Assembly: GCA_035610835.1 (NCBI GenBank)
Contig: CM069447.1
Span: 77,637,982 to 77,701,981, forward strand
Direction: 5' to 3'
From: Ophiura sarsii
Lineage: Eukaryota > Echinodermata > Ophiuroidea > Amphilepidida > Ophiuridae
Length of the DNA: 64,000 bases
Under the pieces are notes generated by a model that saw nothing but the letters and a program-made list of their open reading frames with translations, was not told the DNA's origin and searched no databases. How positions within the stretch are numbered: position 1 is the first letter of the stretch; each line of letters opens with the position of its first letter. Position numbers and translations under genes: made by a program. Of this stretch, positions 1 to 7,275 are shown one piece after another.

Positions 1-2
1 CT

Positions 3-176
3 TCAGAATTTGACTTACCCCCAGCTCCCGAAGATAATTTGCTTAATAGCTCTGATTTTGATGCTTCAGATAATCCTGAAGAAGATCCAACAACATTAAC
101 GCATGAAGAATTTAAAATAGGCTTAACTGTAGGAGGTATAATTATAGGAACTTTAGCTTTGGGGTATTTGAAATAA
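3..176 (+). CDS. Partial C-terminal end of a membrane-anchored virion-block protein
   Basis: An open frame runs from the window edge to TAA at 174-176, giving 57 codons; the start lies outside the window. The visible part is acidic and Pro/Asp/Glu-rich and ends in one hydrophobic helix (about residues 39-55 of the visible part, core GLTVGGIIIGTLALGYL) followed by Lys-stop. A C-terminal tail anchor of this kind recurs in the genes at 4430 and 5277. I do not recognise the family. Its position next to capsid genes suggests a small structural or membrane protein of the Polinton/adintovirus element. It converges on the minus-strand gene ending at 182 with a gap of only 5 bp. Confidence 0.6.
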   Translation, partial: SEFDLPPAPEDNLLNSSDFDASDNPEEDPTTLTHEEFKIGLTVGGIIIGTLALGYLK

Positions 177-181
177 CTCGC

Positions 182-1618
182 TTACTTTGAGGATATAAGT
201 TTACTAGCAAATTCATACAAAAGGTACCCAACGGCAATAAATAGCGCCCACAAGTTTTCTGCAAGCACACCAACTACAGAAGCCGCTGATTTCATCAAAA
301 GGCTAATAATTGCCCCAATAAGGCCAGGCAGTGCAGCCAATGCTTTATCTCCCAATTTTATAAGCAAATTTACTAACTTTTGCAGTTGTGCTTTGATCCA
401 TTTGCGAGAGCCTGGAGTTGGTTTAGGATCGGGTTTTGGGTCGGGTTTTGGATCGGGTTTTGGGTCGGGTTTTGGATCGGGTTTTGGATTTGGTGTTACT
501 GATTTTACTGCTGATGTTATGGATTCTACTAATGTGGTAATAGCCAAGCCTATTGCCGTTAATATAACCGTAATTGTGACTCCCTGTTCGCGAAATAGTA
601 TGCGGATTTTATCACCAAGCGCCAGTTCTTTACTTAGCATTTTTTCGTATGTGTGTTTTATTGCTTCAATTTGAGTTTTAATTTCCGGTACAAAGCCTGT
701 TATAATATTTTTTTGAAATTCTATTTTGGAATCTAACTCTGCAATGCGTTCTTTTCTTATGGCTTTTTGTTCTTCAGTTATATCATCAATAGAATCAGCT
801 ACTTCTTGCTCTCGTTGCCCATCATATTCATTAATTTTAATCATCGCTGCTTCAATTTGCCCCTTAACAGTATTTAACTGTTGGTTAAATCGTTCCACAT
901 CACGAACTAATTGCGCATCAAAATTGTTTTGTTGTTGTGTTGATTCATTTTGTGGGTTGTAATCATTTGAAGTTTTTAGAAAAATATCTGTGTTTTCTTG
1001 AGTGGAATCTATGACTTGTTGTAAATTTGATGAAGTAACGGATTCAGGTAAACTGGATAATGCCTCATCTACGGCGGCTCTTACTGGTGGCGAAACATTC
1101 TTGGGAGTTTGATTTTGTTTGTAATTACTCAAAAGTAGTCCATTTCTCATAAAATTAGTGCCACCTTGCCCACTGGGAAGAAGTTGTCCATAATCATTTG
1201 CTATAGTACTTGCTGACTTAAATATTTTTTTATCTCTTACTGTAGTTAGTTCTACCTCAAGGCCTTGCCATTTTGCATATATAGCACCATCACTTCCTAC
1301 TCTTAATTCCGCAAATGGTACAAGAGCATCGCTTGTTGCTGTTATATAATTGCGAGGAGGGCTAGTAAATACTCTATAAAAAGCATCACTGGCTATTTTA
1401 TTTTTTTGCATATTTATAGCATTAATAGCATTAATTTGTGTGTTGTCTACGGACATACCATCATTACTTTTTAAGTTTGCCAATCTTTGTTCTAAGGCAT
1501 CAAAACTATTTCTTTCGGTTTGATATATTTCATCTGTGAATGATGTTTCTTGAGTGTCTCCTGTTGTATCTTCGTCTCTACCTCCTCTCGCAAAATCATC
1601 TAAGTTAACGTCATCCAT
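182..1618 (-). CDS. Polinton/adintovirus virion-block protein with coiled coil, KPDP repeat and hydrophobic C-terminus
   Basis: The 478-aa frame starts with ATG at 1616-1618. The N-terminal third is acidic and polar. Residues ~235-335 are charged and helical, probably coiled coil. Residues ~347-366 form a hydrophobic segment. Residues ~376-402 are a Pro-Lys-Pro-Asp repeat, encoded by a 12-bp DNA repeat at about 427-490. The last 75 residues are a basic amphipathic stretch and further hydrophobic helices. Proteins of this layout are typical companions of hexon-type genes in aquatic Polintons; function is not established. A lytic or scaffold role like adenovirus minor capsid proteins is only a guess. 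It shares a short AT-rich bidirectional spacer with the capsid gene at 1670. Confidence 0.7.
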   Translation of the reverse strand: MDDVNLDDFARGGRDEDTTGDTQETSFTDEIYQTERNSFDALEQRLANLKSNDGMSVDNTQINAINAINMQKNKIASDAFYRVFTSPPRNYITATSDALVPFAELRVGSDGAIYAKWQGLEVELTTVRDKKIFKSASTIANDYGQLLPSGQGGTNFMRNGLLLSNYKQNQTPKNVSPPVRAAVDEALSSLPESVTSSNLQQVIDSTQENTDIFLKTSNDYNPQNESTQQQNNFDAQLVRDVERFNQQLNTVKGQIEAAMIKINEYDGQREQEVADSIDDITEEQKAIRKERIAELDSKIEFQKNIITGFVPEIKTQIEAIKHTYEKMLSKELALGDKIRILFREQGVTITVILTAIGLAITTLVESITSAVKSVTPNPKPDPKPDPKPDPKPDPKPDPKPTPGSRKWIKAQLQKLVNLLIKLGDKALAALPGLIGAIISLLMKSAASVVGVLAENLWALFIAVGYLLYEFASKLISSK

Positions 1619-1669
1619 AATTAATTTTTATTTATATATATATTAAATATATATATAATAAATAATAAA
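1619..1669. promoter_or_regulatory. Bidirectional AT-only promoter between divergent virion genes
   Basis: This 51-bp spacer separates two divergent start codons and is almost entirely A/T, with a near-palindromic TATATATATTAAATATATATA core. Similar TATA-rich blocks sit directly before the start codons at 2994, 3692, 4430, 4983, 5277 and 6232 and before the polymerase ATG at 11276. It probably drives both genes; promoter function is inferred from position and recurrence. Confidence 0.55.
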
Positions 1670-2944
1670 ATGAGTATGGAGTATGGTAATAAACTTAATC
1701 CTATGAGAAAGCTACGTAAAGCGAAGGGAATTAAAGGCGAGCGCATGACAGTATACAACACACACAATCCAGACACAATTGATCCAAACGGCATTCTAAC
1801 AGTACGATTTCCAGATTTAGGCCCTCATGATGTAATTATACCTGGGACAGCAAAACTATCGTTTAAAATAGCCCTCAATGCACTTGCAGATGTAAACCGC
1901 ACAATCGTCAATAACTTGGGTCGCGCAATCGTGAGCAAAATTGAAGTTAAACTAGAAGGTCAAAGCGTTTACACCCTTAATGACAGTGATATTTTTCACT
2001 GTTATCAAGATCTATGGATGACGCAACAAGAGCGTAAAAACGCAGTATATCAAGGAATTCAATCCGAGGCCCTGCGAAAGATTAGAATTAATGCCGGCGA
2101 TAAGGGTGCCAATGCCTCTGATGTTGCCCTGGGAGATGCCTACAGCAACTTGTTTAGCATTCCGCTTGATTTTGAGTTGCTCGAGGCTAATATGCCATTT
2201 CATCAATACGACCTTAAGGACAGACTATCTTACGAGCTAACTTTTAATAATTATGGCAACGTGATTGTGTCCAGTGATAATACTGCAACTTATACAATTA
2301 CTGGGATTAGTATGGAATTTGAAGTGCTAAACTCTAAAGCCTTAGCAATGGACATTAAGCAAAAGCAAAAAGGCCGCCATATTGTGCTTTATGATCGTGT
2401 TATAAGACATACTAAACTACCCCTAAACAAAAGCGAATCAACTTGGAACATTACTCTAGCACCTCAAGCATTCTCAATGAAAGGAATTCTAATTATATTC
2501 AAGGAGCCGCAAACCGCATTCAACGGAGACAGTGAAGATTTTTACAACCCCAAAATTACTAAAGTTTCAACTACAATCGATGGTAAGCCCAATCAGATCT
2601 ATTCTAGCGGTATGCGGGCTCATCAACAGTTCCACGAGATCAGGAAGCATTTCTCAGACGGCAAGAACCGCGATGCTATAAATGTTGCAAAAGAATTTGA
2701 CTTGGCTGATGTAACAGCGGCAGAATACTTTACTAATAAATATGCTCTTTGGCTTGATTTCCGTAGTAACGATGATTTGACATTACACGGTAGCGGCAGG
2801 AAAATTGAGGGTGCTAGCCAATCTATACAAATTGAGATTGAGAAGACAGCCCAGGCAGCAGGAGCTCTAAACGCCTACATTTATTACATCGCTGATGCTC
2901 AACTTAACTTTGAGAATGGCCGTCTTGTGAATGTTGCCTACTAG
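1670..2944 (+). CDS. Probable major capsid protein (hexon-like, double jelly-roll) of a Polinton/adintovirus
   Basis: The 424-aa frame is rich in beta-prone segments, with no signal peptide or membrane segment. N-terminal landmarks are a PDLGPHDVIIPGTAKLSF block followed by NNLGRAIVSKIEVKLEGQ, a pattern I associate with capsid-like proteins in cnidarian and other invertebrate Polintons. The C-terminus (AYIYYIADAQLNFENGRLV) is also beta-rich. Length fits an adintovirus hexon and is short for some Polinton capsid proteins. It lies beside the packaging ATPase, as expected for a virion block. It would form the pseudo-hexameric shell. The frame is intact. Family assignment is from memory of the fold and context; a minor capsid identity is the main alternative. 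Confidence 0.7.
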   Translation: MSMEYGNKLNPMRKLRKAKGIKGERMTVYNTHNPDTIDPNGILTVRFPDLGPHDVIIPGTAKLSFKIALNALADVNRTIVNNLGRAIVSKIEVKLEGQSVYTLNDSDIFHCYQDLWMTQQERKNAVYQGIQSEALRKIRINAGDKGANASDVALGDAYSNLFSIPLDFELLEANMPFHQYDLKDRLSYELTFNNYGNVIVSSDNTATYTITGISMEFEVLNSKALAMDIKQKQKGRHIVLYDRVIRHTKLPLNKSESTWNITLAPQAFSMKGILIIFKEPQTAFNGDSEDFYNPKITKVSTTIDGKPNQIYSSGMRAHQQFHEIRKHFSDGKNRDAINVAKEFDLADVTAAEYFTNKYALWLDFRSNDDLTLHGSGRKIEGASQSIQIEIEKTAQAAGALNAYIYYIADAQLNFENGRLVNVAY

Positions 2945-2993
2945 TTGGGGGTATTGTTGGAAAAAATAAAAATAAAAATAAAGATATAATATA

Positions 2994-3653
2994 ATGAGTT
3001 TAGTGAAGACACCGCATTCAGCGATTATTTGTGGAGCAACTGATTGTGGGAAGACTGAGTTTTTATTAAAGTTGCTAGAGAGTAAGCGAGGGCCTAATAT
3101 ACATGCTGGTAAATGGGCCCAAATGACCTATTCGCCCAAATACAGATGGATTTTTATATTTTGTCCAACTCTTGAAATAAATAAGACATATCATGCACAT
3201 AAATGGCTATTTACAGATGACAGAGTAATGTTGATTAATCCTAAAAAGGAGGGTGGTTTGAATCTTGCCCTAAAAAAATATTATTATTTGAATGCGCGAC
3301 AAGAAGATGGGGAGAGTCTGTTTATAATTGATGATTGCAGCGCACTGAAAGACCTCAAAACTAAAAATCAAATGCTGTCAGAAATTGCATTTAGTGGGCG
3401 TCATGCTGGTTGCTCTATGTGGATTCTTACCCAAAAATATAACTCTATTCTTACCGACTTCCGCGAGCAAATTAAGTGGCTATGTTTGTTCTATTGTAAA
3501 GATCGTGACAGTTTTGCTGATGCTTTGCGCGAAAATGATGTTATTCCGTCAAAAGACGAACGAGATAGAATGCGAGACTTACTTGCACAACATAAACACT
3601 CAAAGTTAATATTAGTTACTGAACAACCAACTTCTTATAATTTCTTAAAATAA
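2994..3653 (+). CDS. FtsK/HerA-type genome-packaging ATPase
   Basis: A 219-aa P-loop ATPase. Walker A is GATDCGKT (residues 14-21), Walker B is LFIIDD (Asp113-Asp114), and a downstream LTQKYN segment (~145-150) holds the conserved Gln sensor of the A32/HerA class. A GRHAG motif lies between. In Polintons, virophages and large DNA viruses this enzyme pumps DNA into the procapsid. Length and motif order are standard. It starts 49 bp after the capsid gene, behind a TATA-like ATAATATAATG start context. The frame is intact and all catalytic residues are visible. Confidence 0.88.
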   Translation: MSLVKTPHSAIICGATDCGKTEFLLKLLESKRGPNIHAGKWAQMTYSPKYRWIFIFCPTLEINKTYHAHKWLFTDDRVMLINPKKEGGLNLALKKYYYLNARQEDGESLFIIDDCSALKDLKTKNQMLSEIAFSGRHAGCSMWILTQKYNSILTDFREQIKWLCLFYCKDRDSFADALRENDVIPSKDERDRMRDLLAQHKHSKLILVTEQPTSYNFLK

Positions 3654-3691
3654 TTATTTTGTTTAAAAAAAAATAATTTCTTAAATATAAA

Positions 3692-4276
3692 ATGGACGAC
3701 GCTAGTATTGATGCATTAATGAATAGTATTCAAAAACTTGAAAACGAAGGTGAACCTTCAAAAAATCTGCCTCCTGTAATTCCACAACTTGATCTATCAC
3801 CGATGCGAGAACGCTTAATTGGAGTTGTTGCAGGAGGGAATAGCAAAGAATATTTAGGCAAAAACATTACAGTAGCTGAGATTGAGAGCATGGAAGAAAA
3901 AGCACTGTTAAAATTATACTCGCGATATGATGCATACATCGGCAATGTAATGGCAAAGTCAGTAAAATCAGCATTATGCTCAGCTTATGCAAATGCAGTG
4001 GGATTGCTGGCTCGTACACTTTCAAATAACAAACTAGTACTACGAGATGGTGAAGAATTAACAGAAACGCTAATAAACAATCCAGTAATTAATATTGCTT
4101 TGAGTACATACAGTTGCACGCTTTACCATAAGTATGGACATTACTTAGCACCGCTTACAGCAACTCTGCTTACTTGTGGATACATTCACAAAGGGGATTG
4201 CACCACATTAACAACTCCTGAACAATCAGAAGATAATGAAAAAGTTAAATCGTCAAAATCTCAAAAAGAGAAATAA
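3692..4276 (+). CDS. Conserved virion-block protein of unknown function
   Basis: A 194-aa protein with an acidic N-terminus, a central mainly helical part (~60-170) with Ala/Leu-rich segments and three cysteines, and a charged Lys/Ser/Glu tail. No membrane helix or catalytic motif is clear. It starts 38 bp after the ATPase stop with ATATAAAATG at the start codon. I place it with the element because of strand, spacing and start context; a minor structural protein is likely but unproven. Confidence 0.6.
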   Translation: MDDASIDALMNSIQKLENEGEPSKNLPPVIPQLDLSPMRERLIGVVAGGNSKEYLGKNITVAEIESMEEKALLKLYSRYDAYIGNVMAKSVKSALCSAYANAVGLLARTLSNNKLVLRDGEELTETLINNPVINIALSTYSCTLYHKYGHYLAPLTATLLTCGYIHKGDCTTLTTPEQSEDNEKVKSSKSQKEK

Positions 4277-4396
4277 ATTTATTGGTAATTGTGAATAATT
4301 GTGGATAATTGTGGATAATTGAGGGTAATATTATGGGTAATTTGTGAATAATTGTGGATAATTGTGGGTAATATTATGGGTAATTAAGGATAATTT
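4277..4396. repeat. Short tandem repeat of TGGATAATTG-type units
   Basis: The gap between two virion genes is filled by repeated GTGGATAATT and GGGTAATATTATGGGTAAT units of 10-20 bp. It is non-coding. It may be slippage-derived or carry promoter-proximal sites for the gene at 4430. Confidence 0.75.
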
Positions 4397-4429
4397 TTAA
4401 ATAAAAAAATTATAATTTAATATTATAAA

Positions 4430-4903
4430 ATGGCAGAGCAAAAAGACGATGTTAGTGTATCTGAACCTAAGGCTAAAACTGAGGCGCCGATCGAACCAAA
4501 GGTTGTACCACCTCCAGCACCAATTCCAGTACCTGTAACAGCCCCAGCAGTCAAAATAAAAAATCCCAAGAGACAAGAGGCAGGGCGAAAAAATGCCGCA
4601 AAACAAAAAGAACTAAAAGCGCAAATGCAAAAGCAAATAGAAGAGTCAGCAAAAATAATAACTAATTATAACGATAAACCATCACAGCCTATTTCCATTC
4701 CTGAACTGCCTAAAAAACATACAAACATTAGCACTGATAACTTTTATTGGCAAGTTCCTGCAGCACTTGCTATTTTAATTGCAGGGGGAATTTTAGTAAT
4801 CCTTCAACGAGGTAATAAAATACAAACAAACACATTTTCTTCCTCCGCTCCAGTCGCTAAAACAACTGATTCAGCTCCATTAGATAATGTATTTGATTGG
4901 TAA
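4430..4903 (+). CDS. Pro/Lys-rich protein with C-terminal membrane helix
   Basis: A 157-aa protein. Residues 1-45 are Glu/Lys then Pro/Val-rich; 46-80 are strongly basic and helical (RQEAGRKNAAKQKELKAQ); 108-126 form one membrane helix (VPAALAILIAGGILVILQ); a short Ser/Thr tail follows. The basic part could bind DNA or negatively charged capsid surfaces. The start context is TATTATAAAATG. No named family is recognised. Its place in the same-strand virion block suggests a virion membrane or core protein. Confidence 0.6.
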   Translation: MAEQKDDVSVSEPKAKTEAPIEPKVVPPPAPIPVPVTAPAVKIKNPKRQEAGRKNAAKQKELKAQMQKQIEESAKIITNYNDKPSQPISIPELPKKHTNISTDNFYWQVPAALAILIAGGILVILQRGNKIQTNTFSSSAPVAKTTDSAPLDNVFDW

Positions 4904-4982
4904 GGCAGGGCTTTTGTAAAAAATTATAAAGAGCATTGTAGTTAATTATTTAAAAAAAAAAATTTGTGTGCATAATATATAA

Positions 4983-5240
4983 ATGGACACTACAACAAAT
5001 ACACTAGTTAATTCAGCATACAATACAGCCTTGCTGAGTGGGCTTGTTTTCACGAACTGTTTCCTCGCAGAAAAGGCATTTGGCACTAAACCAACTAATT
5101 TAGGCAAATTTAATATTGAAAATATGGCCAAATTTACTTTTAATCTTTATCTTGCAGATTTAACAAAAACTTGGGTCCAAAAACAAGGATGGCTTCCTGA
5201 AAATATTATACCAAGCTCAAGCGTTACATTGGGAAATTAA
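4983..5240 (+). CDS. Small conserved virion-block protein
   Basis: An 85-aa protein with an N-terminal hydrophobic or amphipathic segment (TALLSGLVFTNCFLAEKAFG, ~16-35) and a helical segment ending near a KQGWLP motif. Comparable short proteins accompany Polinton capsid genes in other invertebrates, as far as I recall. Function is unknown. The start context is ATAATATATAAATG and the spacing is like its neighbours. Confidence 0.55.
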   Translation: MDTTTNTLVNSAYNTALLSGLVFTNCFLAEKAFGTKPTNLGKFNIENMAKFTFNLYLADLTKTWVQKQGWLPENIIPSSSVTLGN

Positions 5241-5276
5241 AATAAAAAAAATAAAAAAATAAATTAAATATATATA

Positions 5277-5690
5277 ATGGCGATGTTAATAGGTGGTGCT
5301 GTTATAAATGCATTGGCTTTCACAGGAAGTAATTTTTTGTTTAGTTTAATTAATGGTGATGCTGAGAGGAAAAGGCATGACTTAGCTTTAGAAGAATTAC
5401 AAAAAGGTAGAGACATATGGAATCAGAAAAGACTAGACAACATCGATTATGCAAACAGACGATTACGTGAAGAAGCAAACTCTGAAAAAACATTCACTCA
5501 GATATCCAAAGCCGCTGCAGAATATTATCTCGTTACGGGGCAACATTTAACGCTACAAGATACAGGCCCAGAGCCTATGTTAGAAGATTATTTAGACGAA
5601 AATCAAGTCTCAAATATACAGACTGGTGAAATATTTATTATTAGCACAGGTCTAGTTCTTACTGGATATTTAGCATACAAGTATTTATAA
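5277..5690 (+). CDS. Virion-block protein with two hydrophobic ends and a coiled coil
   Basis: A 137-aa protein. An Ala/Gly/Phe-rich hydrophobic start (GGAVINALAFTGSNFLFS) is followed by a highly charged helix containing ERKRHDLALEELQKGRD (~30-70) and a C-terminal membrane helix (IFIISTGLVLTGYLAYKYL). The central charged motif recurs in proteins beside Polinton capsid genes. The role is unknown; a virion membrane protein or fibre-base protein is possible. It is the last gene of the block before the repeat cluster at 5774. Confidence 0.6.
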   Translation: MAMLIGGAVINALAFTGSNFLFSLINGDAERKRHDLALEELQKGRDIWNQKRLDNIDYANRRLREEANSEKTFTQISKAAAEYYLVTGQHLTLQDTGPEPMLEDYLDENQVSNIQTGEIFIISTGLVLTGYLAYKYL

Positions 5691-5773
5691 GTGTTGTTAT
5701 AATTATGTAAGTGCCGTGTGCTAATTATTATTTTTTAATTTTTTTATTTTGATTATAATTATTACAAAAAAAG

Positions 5774-5996
5774 CCCTACAGAACAAGTCTTCTGTGGTGA
5801 CCTTATGACCCCTACAGAACATGTCTTCTGTGGTGACCCCTACAGAACATGTCTTCTGTGGTGACCCCTACAGAACAAGTCTTCTGTGGTGACCCCTACA
5901 GAACAAGTCTTCTGTGGTGACCCCTACAGAACATGTCTTCTGTGGTGACCCCTACAGAACAAGTCTTCTGTGGTGACCTTATGACCCCTACAGACG
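5774..5996. repeat. Seven 28-bp palindrome-bearing tandem repeats (iteron-like)
   Basis: The unit CCTACAGAACAWGTCTTCTG + TGGTGACC starts at 5775, 5811, 5839, 5867, 5895, 5923 and 5951, with a truncated eighth at 5987. Five steps are exactly 28 bp. The first and last steps are 36 bp because of an 8-bp TTATGACC insertion, so the array is symmetric. Each unit contains an imperfect palindrome (ACAGAA/TTCTGT) and a GGTGACC core. It abuts the left inverted repeat of the integrase-polymerase unit and could be a binding array for replication or integration proteins. There are no spacers, so it is not a CRISPR. Confidence 0.9.
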
Positions 5997-6085
5997 AAGG
6001 GAATTTTAACAATTTTTGTGTATGATTTTTATAGTTTTAAAATTGGTTAAGGGTTTAAAACTAAACGTATTACATTTTATGTACA
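5992..6085 (+). repeat. Left inverted repeat of the integrase-polymerase unit
   Basis: About 90 bp match the reverse complement of 11343-11440 at roughly 80-85%, including the exact block TAGTTTTAAAATTGGTTAAG with one outer mismatch and a TTACATTTTATGTA end. The outer end is here and the inner end faces the integrase, so orientation is that of a left terminal repeat. No matching target-site duplication was found outside the pair. Confidence 0.8.
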
Positions 6086-6231
6086 ATTTGGTCTATGCTT
6101 AAATCTTTATCTAGCGGACTTTGGCACATTGTACACCAATAAATTAAATTATTTTCTGCGGTCTTATTTAATTCAAGGGTACATGTATAGTGTTAATTGC
6201 AATAAATTATTTTGTATGCACTTAATATATC

Positions 6232-7275
6232 ATGGCTTCAAAAACAGAAGTAAACTCCCGTACCTCCACTAAGCTATCTAAAATTTATTATAGCCCAAAA
6301 GGATATTGGCGTGGAATTGCTGCCATCAAAAAGTTGTCATCCACCGCGAGTGTGTCAGAAGAAATTGCAAACAATTGGCTAAAAAAGCAAGCAATTTGGC
6401 AAATATATCTTCCTGCTCCAAAATATATTCCAAGACCTAAATTTGATATAATTACACCAAATGAAGCTCATCAAGCCGATCTATTATTTTTACCACATGA
6501 TAAATTACCCCGCGGACGCAAACTATATAAGTATGCTTTAACAGTTGTCGACATTGCCTCGCGCTATAAGGAAGCTCACCCGCTTTCATCTAAAAATTCT
6601 GATGAAGTTGCAAAAGCATTTTCTAATATTTATAAACGCGGCCCACTAACATGGCCTAAATTGCTACAAGTTGATTCAGGACGTGAATTCATGGGCACCG
6701 TTAGTAACTTAATGGCATTATATAATGTTGCAATTAGACGTGGTGAAAGGGGTTTGCATAGAGCTCAGGGAATAGTTGAGAGATTTAACAGAACACTTGC
6801 TGAGAGGCTATTTGGGCATCAGTATGCGCAAGAATTACTGTTGGAAGCACATGGCAAAGATGCACGATCGAGAGAATGGGTCGCTAGACTTCCAGCCGTT
6901 GTTAAGGCTTTAAATAATGAGGTAACTCGATTAATCGGTAAAAAACCTTCTGTGGCTATAACAAATAATCAAATTGAAATAAAATCTTCTGCACCACGGG
7001 GTTCCAAATCTGAACAGCGCATACCTACAAACATTGGAGTACGATACTTATACCAACCTGGTGAGTTAGAAGGTGGTGAACAAAGGAGAGCAACTGATCC
7101 AATTTGGTCGTTAAGCATAAATCGAATAGGTAATACCATCGTTAAACCTGGAGACCCAATTTTGTATTATTTAGACCCAAAAATAAACCCTCACACACCA
7201 AAACGCGGTTTTGTACGTCAAGAATTATTAGTAGTACCTTCTGATACTCAATTACCACCTGGTGGTATTCTGTAA
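6232..7275 (+). CDS. Retroviral-type (D,D35E) integrase of Polinton/Maverick
   Basis: A 347-aa rve-superfamily integrase that would join element ends to host DNA. The catalytic triad is visible: Asp83 in HQADLLF, Asp148 in LLQVDSGREF and Glu183 in AQGIVERFNRTL, with exactly 35 residues between the last two. Flanking YALTVVDIASRY and the final LNN/IGKKPSVAI segment fit the family. The C-terminal ~100 residues are beta-rich and may form an SH3- or chromo-like domain. The zinc-type N-terminal domain is not obvious. ATG at 6232 has AATATATC before it. The 3' end overlaps the polymerase gene tail to tail by 28 bp. The frame is intact. Confidence 0.9.
   Translation: MASKTEVNSRTSTKLSKIYYSPKGYWRGIAAIKKLSSTASVSEEIANNWLKKQAIWQIYLPAPKYIPRPKFDIITPNEAHQADLLFLPHDKLPRGRKLYKYALTVVDIASRYKEAHPLSSKNSDEVAKAFSNIYKRGPLTWPKLLQVDSGREFMGTVSNLMALYNVAIRRGERGLHRAQGIVERFNRTLAERLFGHQYAQELLLEAHGKDARSREWVARLPAVVKALNNEVTRLIGKKPSVAITNNQIEIKSSAPRGSKSEQRIPTNIGVRYLYQPGELEGGEQRRATDPIWSLSINRIGNTIVKPGDPILYYLDPKINPHTPKRGFVRQELLVVPSDTQLPPGGIL

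Noticed and set aside
393..962. Plus-strand ORFs over the KPDP protein
   Set aside because: Antisense shadows of the minus-strand gene; the Gly-Ser-Gly-Phe repeat is the complement of the KPDP repeat.
5774..5996. CRISPR array
   Set aside because: The 28-bp units are directly joined with no spacers, and the host is eukaryotic; an iteron-like tandem repeat fits better.
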